From an uncultured Oscillospiraceae bacterium (GTDB lineage Bacteria; Bacillota; Clostridia; Oscillospirales; Oscillospiraceae): a DNA stretch of 64,000 nucleotides. The stretch covers positions 1 to 64,000 of the forward strand of contig CALWYB010000003.1 of the NCBI GenBank assembly GCA_944385665.1. Direction: 5' to 3'. The notes under the pieces were generated by a model. The model saw only the letters and a list, made by a program, of their open reading frames with translations. It searched no databases and was not told the origin of the DNA. The translations under genes and the position numbers were made by a program. How positions within the stretch are numbered: the stretch's first letter is position 1; each line of letters opens with the position of its first letter. Shown here one piece after another: positions 58,772-64,000 of the stretch.

Positions 58772-60010
58772 TTACTCCTGTTCGGCAGAGGAGTCCTCCT
58801 CTGGAATTTCCCGTGTGCTGGGCGTCTCCAGGCCGATCTCCTCCCGGCACTCGGCGCTCAGCGTGACCTCCAGCATCCCGTCCGTCACCCGGGCGGTGAC
58901 GTTTTGGTTCAGCACCTGTCCGTCCGAACCGATGAGATCCTGAAGGCGGCGTTCCAGCCCCTCCTCCACCAGAGTCCGGGCCGCTTCCACATCCACGTCC
59001 ACGCTCTGCACCGTATAACCGCGGCAGCGCTGGGCCGTAAGCATCATGGGCAAGCGCTGTCCGCCGGGGAGGGTTTCCTGGTACACTGTGGTTATTTTAT
59101 CATAAGAGTCCCATGGAATGCTACTGTTTCGGAAAAAATCAAGGTAAAATCCGAAAAAGCCCACGGACCACAGGGTACGATCCTCGCCCGAATACTCTTT
59201 CACCTGGGCCTGGAGTGGGATGGCTCCCCGCAGGGTGCGCCAGGTCCGCGCCCACACCCGCCCCCGGGCGTGGGTCTGGTAGTACCGGGTGGGCAGGTCG
59301 CTGTACTGGGGGGGCGGCATGCTCACCAGGCCCGAGATCACCACCTCGCCCTTTGCCACCGTGTCCCCCTCCTCCACCAGGGCCTCTCCAGCCAGAGGCT
59401 CTACCTGGAGAATGATCCCGTCGGCCTGGGAGACCACGTCGTAGTATCCCTCCTCCCGGTCCAGCTCCGGCGCCTTCACCGCCTCCCGCACCACCACCTC
59501 CAGCCGGGTGCCGTAGAGGTTGATGGACATCCAGGACAGCTCCGGCATCTCCAGCAGAGCCCGCTGGGCGATCACCTTTCGGTCCAGTCCCGGACCGTAC
59601 ACTCCCGGGCGCACCCCCTGCTGCCGAAGCTGGGAGAGGATGGCGGCGGTGGATACCTGCTCATTGCCGGTCACCTGGATGGTAAGGATAAACTGGGACA
59701 GGATGCACACCGCCGCCACGCTCAGGGCCAGGCCCACCAGAAAGGCGTAGCGCTTTCGAAACCGGCGCAGGAAGGCGGGCAGTCCCCGGCTACCCTCCAC
59801 TTCGATCTCGCACCCCACCCGCTCTGCCAGCTTCTCCAGCCGCCGTAGCTTCTGGCGCATAGTAGTGAGCCGCAGGGCGTGCTCGTCTACCCACTCCAGC
59901 CCCCAGCAGGGCACCTGCTCCTGGGCGCACAGGTTCAGCAGCCGCTCGGGAAAGGGTCCCCGGGCGGTGAGGGTCACCGTCCCCCGCAGGAGATTTTCCA
60001 CCTGCTTCAT
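58772..60010 (-). CDS. yqfD: Sporulation protein YqfD
   Basis: A 412-residue protein with an N-terminal cytoplasmic part, one membrane helix (about 90-112) and a long extracytoplasmic region, the YqfD/SpoIV-like layout. In Bacillus it is a sigma-E mother-cell gene. It lies 10 bp after yqfC. Confidence 0.9.
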   Translation of the reverse strand: MKQVENLLRGTVTLTARGPFPERLLNLCAQEQVPCWGLEWVDEHALRLTTMRQKLRRLEKLAERVGCEIEVEGSRGLPAFLRRFRKRYAFLVGLALSVAAVCILSQFILTIQVTGNEQVSTAAILSQLRQQGVRPGVYGPGLDRKVIAQRALLEMPELSWMSINLYGTRLEVVVREAVKAPELDREEGYYDVVSQADGIILQVEPLAGEALVEEGDTVAKGEVVISGLVSMPPPQYSDLPTRYYQTHARGRVWARTWRTLRGAIPLQAQVKEYSGEDRTLWSVGFFGFYLDFFRNSSIPWDSYDKITTVYQETLPGGQRLPMMLTAQRCRGYTVQSVDVDVEAARTLVEEGLERRLQDLIGSDGQVLNQNVTARVTDGMLEVTLSAECREEIGLETPSTREIPEEDSSAEQE

Positions 60011-60020
60011 GCGCTCCCTC

Positions 60021-60296
60021 CTACTCCATGTGGATGTCCATGATCTGCCCGGTGATGAGCAGTTCCAGGCCGGTCATGGCCCGCAGCTCCAGTGCCCGCC
60101 CGGTGACCCGCACCACATAGGAGCCGGCGCTGATGTGGATCTCCTCGCTGCCGTAGGCCAGGATGCCCTTGTGGTTTTCCATGCGCAGCTCCCCGGTTCC
60201 CACCAGCTCCAGTCTGGGCACCCCCGCCACTGCGTCGGCGGGCAGGTCCAGCAGCTGGGCGGTCTTCTCCAACAGGCTTCCTTTTCTGCCCGCCAT
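60021..60296 (-). CDS. yqfC: Sporulation protein YqfC
   Basis: A 91-residue YabP/YqfC-family protein with PRLELVGTGELRMENHKGI and LLITGQIMDIHM. ATG 60296 is taken because AAAGGGTG lies about 7 bp upstream; a GTG at 60314 would add six residues. It heads the yqfC-yqfD-phoH-ybeY-era-yqzL-recO run. Confidence 0.88.
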   Translation of the reverse strand: MAGRKGSLLEKTAQLLDLPADAVAGVPRLELVGTGELRMENHKGILAYGSEEIHISAGSYVVRVTGRALELRAMTGLELLITGQIMDIHME

Positions 60297-60315
60297 ACCA
60301 TCACCCTTTCCCACT

Positions 60316-60345
60316 ATTTCTATGTTCCAGAGCGCAAAAACATGC
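60316..60345 (-). promoter_or_regulatory. Sigma-E-like promoter of yqfC
   Basis: On the minus strand: GCATGTT (60339-60345), 14-bp spacer, CATAGAAAT (60316-60324), the same geometry as the spoIIIA promoter at 34992-35020. Confidence 0.6.
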
Positions 60346-60377
60346 GGCCGGCGGACATTCCTCTGTCCGCCGGCCGC
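60338..60377 (-). terminator. Terminator of nudC
   Basis: A perfect 14-bp GC stem (60344-60357 with 60364-60377) followed on the minus strand by ATGTTTTTG. Confidence 0.8.
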
Positions 60378-60395
60378 TGGCCGTCTCTGATGTAC

Positions 60396-61232
60396 TTATA
60401 CCGGTCCCTGCCGGAACCGCTGGATCATCTCGTGGGTCAGGGATACCGCCGAGCCGCCCTCAGGCAGATTCTCCCGGTCAAACCAGGTCCCCTCCCCCAG
60501 CTCGTCCAGCTGGAGGGTCACCGTCTCATCGTCGGTGTCCAGGTCGCAGTAAAACCCGGAGAGCAGGCTGCTGGAGAAGCTCCAGGGCTGGCTCTTGTAG
60601 AACCGGATGTTCTTCACCGGCAGGCCCACTTCCTCCATGACCTCCCGGCGCACCGTGTCCTCCAACGGCTCGCCGATCTCGGCAAAACCGGCAATGAGGG
60701 CGTAGTTGCGGTAGGCCCCGGGGCGGGAGTACTTGGTGAGCAGCAGCCGGTCGCCGTGGGTCACCGCCACGATGACGGCGGGGGAAATGGTGGGATAGAC
60801 CAGATTACCGCAGGCGGGACAGCGCATGGCCCGCTCCACCTGGTCAGGCTCTGTGGGTTTTCCGCACCGTCCGCAGAAGCGGTGGTCCCGGTACCACTGG
60901 TGGAGTTGGCTGGCGGTGATGCCTGCAAAGGCCAGCCACCCGGGCTTCATGGAGCGGAAGTGGGAGTCTTTCACCGGCAGGGCCGCCTCCAGAACGGCCT
61001 GGGGCACCTCCCTCCCCCAGTGGAAGGCGGTATCGTCAATACGGAAGAAGTAGGTGGTTTTCAGCGGCGCCCCCTGGGTGAGGGCGGTGACCTCCTCCCA
61101 GGTGAAGGGCTCTCCGGTGGCGGCGGAGAGCAGGGTACTGCCCTCATGATAGAAAAAGACCCGATCCCCGGCCTTGGGTTGGGAGGGGTGATAGGCGTTG
61201 TCATAGTGGTGTGGAGCGATATCCTGGATCAT
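60396..61232 (-). CDS. nudC: NADH pyrophosphatase / NAD-RNA decapping Nudix hydrolase
   Basis: A 278-residue NudC-type hydrolase. Zinc ribbon CGRCGKP..CPACG, Nudix box GFAEIGEPLEDTVRREVMEEVG, and the NADH-specific SQPW motif are all intact. Such enzymes split NADH and remove NAD caps from RNA. ATG 61232 follows GAGGG by 6 bp; the longer ATG at 61253 lacks a site. Confidence 0.93.
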   Translation of the reverse strand: MIQDIAPHHYDNAYHPSQPKAGDRVFFYHEGSTLLSAATGEPFTWEEVTALTQGAPLKTTYFFRIDDTAFHWGREVPQAVLEAALPVKDSHFRSMKPGWLAFAGITASQLHQWYRDHRFCGRCGKPTEPDQVERAMRCPACGNLVYPTISPAVIVAVTHGDRLLLTKYSRPGAYRNYALIAGFAEIGEPLEDTVRREVMEEVGLPVKNIRFYKSQPWSFSSSLLSGFYCDLDTDDETVTLQLDELGEGTWFDRENLPEGGSAVSLTHEMIQRFRQGPV

Positions 61233-61285
61233 AGGTTTCCCTCTTTCTCTCATTTTGGAACCATTTCAGCAGGTTTCACCCTGCT

Positions 61286-61315
61286 ATTATGACCCAGGCA
61301 CCTGGGCGCTGTCAA
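61286..61315 (-). promoter_or_regulatory. Promoter of nudC
   Basis: On the minus strand: TTGACA (61310-61315) overlapping the previous stop codon, 18-bp spacer, CATAAT (61286-61291). A small hairpin AGCAGG/CCTGCT follows in the leader. Confidence 0.65.
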
Positions 61316-62178
61316 CCGTTCCCGGATAAACTTTCCTGGGCGCGGAGGGTGACCGCCACCAGCTCCGGGGCATTCCATAACCGGGGAAACGGGGTCCCGT
61401 TGCCCAGTCCCCGGCTGACCACCACCTGGGCCTGCCCGGCGGCGTGGACCCCGGCGGTGATCTGAGGCAGCAGTCCCTGGTCGGGGGCGAACACCGCACC
61501 AAGACCCGGCAGGCGCACCTGTCCCCCGTGGGCATGACCGGTGAACACCAGATCCGCCCCACTGGTCTCATAGGCCTCCAGCAGGCTGGGCCGGTGGGAG
61601 AGGAGCACGTGGTAGGCTCCGTCCACAAACAGGTCCTTGGCCGTCTGGGCCATGGCCTGGATGGCCTGGGCCCGGCTGCCCGGATGGGCCGTCACGTCTT
61701 TGACTCCCACCAGATTCAGAGATGTGCCGCGGTAGTCCAGCACCACACTCTGGTCCTCCAGGATGGTGACTCCAGCCTCCTCCAGCCCCTGTCGCAGGCG
61801 ATCATAGTCCGGGTTATCCACCTCGTGGTTGCCCCGGACAAAGTAGGTGGGGGCAAAGCGGACGGCCAGGGCCGCCGTGGAGAGGGCCTGGGCAAAGTCC
61901 CGGTCCTCCCGGTTCACCAGATCGCCGGTCATGACGATCAAATGGGGCTGGAGCTGCTCCAGGGCCTGCTCCAGATCCTGCTCCAACTCTGCGCTGTGCA
62001 GATCGGCGATCTGGACGATCCGATATCCGTCCAACCCTTCCATCCCCTGGGGCAGGGTGACGTCATATTGGCTGATGCCCAGGGCGCTCTGAAAGGCCCA
62101 GACACAGGTACCCAAGCAGGCCGCCCCGGCCAGTGCCGCAGCGCCCAACCACACTTTCTTACTCCGGTTCTTCTTCAT
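61312..62178 (-). CDS. Membrane-anchored metallophosphoesterase
   Basis: A 288-residue protein: one N-terminal membrane helix (about 8-28), then a calcineurin-like phosphoesterase with IADLHS, MTGDLVNRED, RGNHEVDN, LLSHRPS and FTGHAHGGQVRLPG metal motifs. It resembles YaeI/LpxH-like phosphoesterases acting on lipid or nucleotide substrates at the membrane. Its ATG overlaps the lipoprotein stop by 4 bp. Confidence 0.92.
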   Translation of the reverse strand: MKKNRSKKVWLGAAALAGAACLGTCVWAFQSALGISQYDVTLPQGMEGLDGYRIVQIADLHSAELEQDLEQALEQLQPHLIVMTGDLVNREDRDFAQALSTAALAVRFAPTYFVRGNHEVDNPDYDRLRQGLEEAGVTILEDQSVVLDYRGTSLNLVGVKDVTAHPGSRAQAIQAMAQTAKDLFVDGAYHVLLSHRPSLLEAYETSGADLVFTGHAHGGQVRLPGLGAVFAPDQGLLPQITAGVHAAGQAQVVVSRGLGNGTPFPRLWNAPELVAVTLRAQESLSGNG

Positions 62179-62552
62179 TCTGCCTCCTGCTCTGCCTGTA
62201 CCAACAGGCCCAGTTGATCGTCCAAGATGACCCGCATGGGCTGCTCTTCCATCTTCACCTGGCACCGGCCCAGGCTATGCTGTTCCAAATCCCACAGTTC
62301 TACGGTCACCCGGTCTGTATCCGCCACCTCAAATCCATAGGACTCTCCCCGCTCCAGGGGACTGCCGTTGGCCATGGCGACCCCCTGGCTCTCTTTCTCC
62401 GAGCTGACGGTGATGGAGCCGATGATGGCCGTACTGTCATTATATACCACCAGATCCGGCTGTTCCTCCCCCATGGGGCAGACCGGTCCGGCACAGCCGG
62501 ACAGCACCAGAGCCAGCGCCAGACCGGACAGAAGAATCAAACCGTGCTTCAT
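62175..62552 (-). CDS. Small lipoprotein, hypothetical
   Basis: A 125-residue protein with a signal peptide and lipobox LVLSGCAG (about residue 20). The rest is a beta-rich domain (DLVVYNDSTAIIGSITVSSEKESQG...) of unknown family. It overlaps the metallophosphoesterase gene, so the two may act together at the membrane surface. ATG 62552 follows AAAGGAG. Confidence 0.75.
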   Translation of the reverse strand: MKHGLILLSGLALALVLSGCAGPVCPMGEEQPDLVVYNDSTAIIGSITVSSEKESQGVAMANGSPLERGESYGFEVADTDRVTVELWDLEQHSLGRCQVKMEEQPMRVILDDQLGLLVQAEQEAE

Positions 62553-62581
62553 TTGCGTCTCCTTTTCCAGAAATCCTGAGT

Positions 62582-63016
62582 TTAAAACTCCGCCTCGAAA
62601 TAGTACCAGCATGGGGCCAACCGCTCCACATAACAACAGTTGTCTCCCTCGGCCTGTTCCCAGAGCCAGCCGTCCCCCTTCGGGACCGCTCCCTCCATGG
62701 ACGTTCCCTGGAATCCGACCAGCCGGTCATCGGTCACATAGTTTACCCCGCAATACCGGGTGGACGGGCCAAGGCCCCAGCCGCCATAGTCAAAGCAGAC
62801 CACATCGTCAAACCGGCTTACACCCAGCCAACCGGCGGGCGGCTCCACAGTTTGTCCAGCCAGGACCTGCTCCGCTGTCTGAGTCAGTTCTTCCCGGTCT
62901 TCATGGAAGCGGCGCTCCACCCGGGCCTGGCGGTCTGCTCCGCTCAGAGACCAGACGATCAAGCTCCCTATGATAAAGATGCAGGCTGCCCCAAGAAGGT
63001 TTCGTCGCCACACCAT
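62582..63016 (-). CDS. Small membrane-anchored protein, hypothetical
   Basis: A 144-residue protein with an N-terminal membrane helix (about 8-26) and an extracytoplasmic domain ending in an aromatic/Cys segment (DNCCYVERLAPCWYYFEAEF). I recognise no family. GGGAGG lies about 10 bp before ATG 63016. It is one of a row of small membrane proteins on this strand. Confidence 0.65.
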   Translation of the reverse strand: MVWRRNLLGAACIFIIGSLIVWSLSGADRQARVERRFHEDREELTQTAEQVLAGQTVEPPAGWLGVSRFDDVVCFDYGGWGLGPSTRYCGVNYVTDDRLVGFQGTSMEGAVPKGDGWLWEQAEGDNCCYVERLAPCWYYFEAEF

Positions 63017-63063
63017 CGTTCTTCTGCCTCCCGGAAAAAGATTACCTGTCCCTGAGGATACTC

Positions 63064-63600
63064 CTATTCCTCCGTGCACAGCCGTTCTGACTCCTCATGG
63101 GTGTAATAGAAATCCCCTTTCTCTTTGAAAAACGGTCCCACCGCTCGGTAATACGCAAATGTTGGGTGCAAAAAGCTGTGGTCCTCTTCCACCACGGACA
63201 CGCCCTCCCAGGTCAGGTCCCGCTCCGGGGAATAGGCGAGCACCGCCATAAACATCCCCAAAAATCCGCCAGCCAACACGCCTCCCGCGCACAGGATGCA
63301 CACCACGGGAAACAGACTCCACTGTCTCTCCTCCACACCCACTGTGGCACATACCGGGATGGCCAAAGCGGCCAGAATCACAAGCGCCAGGAACACCGTA
63401 TTCATCCAGCTGCGCCAGGTAAGACCGAACCACCCCAGCAGCCAGCCGCCTCCCTGCCAGACTGCCAGCACGCCCGCCAGCGCTCCCATGATAATCCGTC
63501 CGATCCGGTGCGCGAGACTGCGCGTTCCTCTCAGACAGCACACACAGGACCAAAGACACCATACCGCCAAGACAATCAGCAGCACTTCCAACACTTCCAT
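63064..63600 (-). CDS. Multi-pass membrane protein, hypothetical
   Basis: A 178-residue protein with four predicted membrane segments in the first 125 residues and a soluble tail containing FAYYRAVGPFFKEKGD. That tail resembles YYRYNGPFLLGE in the next gene, suggesting paralogues. It starts 3 bp after the right-edge gene's stop. Family and role are unknown. Confidence 0.65.
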   Translation of the reverse strand: MEVLEVLLIVLAVWCLWSCVCCLRGTRSLAHRIGRIIMGALAGVLAVWQGGGWLLGWFGLTWRSWMNTVFLALVILAALAIPVCATVGVEERQWSLFPVVCILCAGGVLAGGFLGMFMAVLAYSPERDLTWEGVSVVEEDHSFLHPTFAYYRAVGPFFKEKGDFYYTHEESERLCTEE

Positions 63601-63603
63601 GGT

Positions 63604-64000
63604 CTACTCCTGTCCCCGCTCCGGGATCTCCCAGGGCTCTTCCGACCAGCCCAGCGGCTCCCCCAGAAGGAAAGGACCGTTATAACGGTAATAGTCATAG
63701 GTGGTCTCCATCCAGGTGGATTTCTGCATAACCACCTGCTGCCCCCTCCACTCCCTCACCTCTTCGGGCTGCCCGGTCAGTCCCAGGTAAAAGACCCCCA
63801 CGGTGAGCACAGCCAGTACCGTCAGAGGACAGCCGATCTTGATGCACAGGCGGGCCCAGCTCTTGGTCGTGTAGCGGCACGCATACCAGGCAACGGCAAT
63901 CAGCAGCGCCATGGAAATCAGCGCCCAGAGATAGACCGGCACCGCGTGCAGCCAGTCCCGGAAGCGGACCTCCAAGGCCTCCTCCGCCCGGGGCAGGATC
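63604..64000 (-). CDS. Membrane protein, hypothetical, possibly truncated by the window edge
   Basis: The frame is open to the right edge (read as ILPRAEEALEVRFRD), with a possible TTG start at 63975 that has GGAGG too close for a good ribosome site, so the true start is probably outside. Two or three membrane helices are followed by a tail with TYDYYRYNGPFLLGE, similar to its neighbour at 63064-63600. Confidence 0.55.
   Translation of the reverse strand, partial: ILPRAEEALEVRFRDWLHAVPVYLWALISMALLIAVAWYACRYTTKSWARLCIKIGCPLTVLAVLTVGVFYLGLTGQPEEVREWRGQQVVMQKSTWMETTYDYYRYNGPFLLGEPLGWSEEPWEIPERGQE

Overview
The window is a GC-rich, densely packed chromosomal segment from an anaerobic, spore-forming Firmicute. 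The complete spoIIIA operon, yqfC/yqfD, DUF3793, DUF3842, DUF4317, the TAXI and GltS transporters, consensus sigma-A promoters and U-tract hairpin terminators all fit a gut member of the Oscillospiraceae (Flavonifractor/Lawsonibacter-like). That placement is inferred from gene content; no rRNA is present to confirm it. I saw no tRNA, rRNA, CRISPR array, prophage or transposase. There is no gene-free stretch over 300 bp; the longest gap (39423-39719) holds two divergent promoters.

Layout. 1-1.5 kb: end of rplA, the L10 leader, rplJ and rplL. 1.5-3.7 kb: a sugar-nucleotide pair (nucleotidyltransferase plus NahK-like kinase). 3.7-5 kb: flavodoxin, DUF3793 and a tiny YtxH-like gene, with paired palindromic operators. 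5.1-11.4 kb: pyrimidine operon (pyrC, pyrF, a zinc-ribbon protein, pyrK, pyrD), then DUF1622 and a phosphatase-acetyltransferase fusion. 11.4-15.2 kb: a YgiQ-type radical SAM protein, then a CoA-transferase-family gene and an overlapping GATase-like gene, both apparently lacking their catalytic residue. 15.3-19.8 kb: a Tet(M)-like ribosomal GTPase fused to a YacP/Rae1-type nuclease domain, then an ECF vitamin-transporter S component and a kinase behind a probable attenuator. 19.9-24.6 kb: patatin, DUF3842 and an aldo/keto reductase, divergent from cysK and a LacI regulator. 24.6-29.7 kb: an orphan TAXI lipoprotein, GltS and a DcuS/DcuR-like two-component system. 29.7-35 kb: Asp23 and spoIIIAA-AH. 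35-39.4 kb: folD, lgt and an M16 peptidase pair. 39.6-42.6 kb: ylxM-ffh-rpsP-khpA-rimM. 42.6-53.3 kb: DUF4317, a NifX-like protein and the full histidine operon, including hisK and a HAD-like protein, with two inverted copies of a small dispersed repeat. 53.4-55.3 kb: pepF. 55.3-60.3 kb: yqfC-yqfD-phoH-ybeY-era-yqzL-recO. 60.4-64 kb: nudC, a metallophosphoesterase, a lipoprotein and a group of small membrane proteins running off the right edge.

Most genes form tight operons with 1-8 bp overlaps, so neighbours are probably co-expressed. The least ordinary items are the ribosomal GTPase-nuclease fusion, the CoA-transferase/GATase pair with missing active-site residues, the attenuated ECF transporter-kinase operon, the TTAGC-N4-GCTAA operators, the inverted repeat pair, and two sigma-E-like promoters with identical geometry ahead of the sporulation operons.
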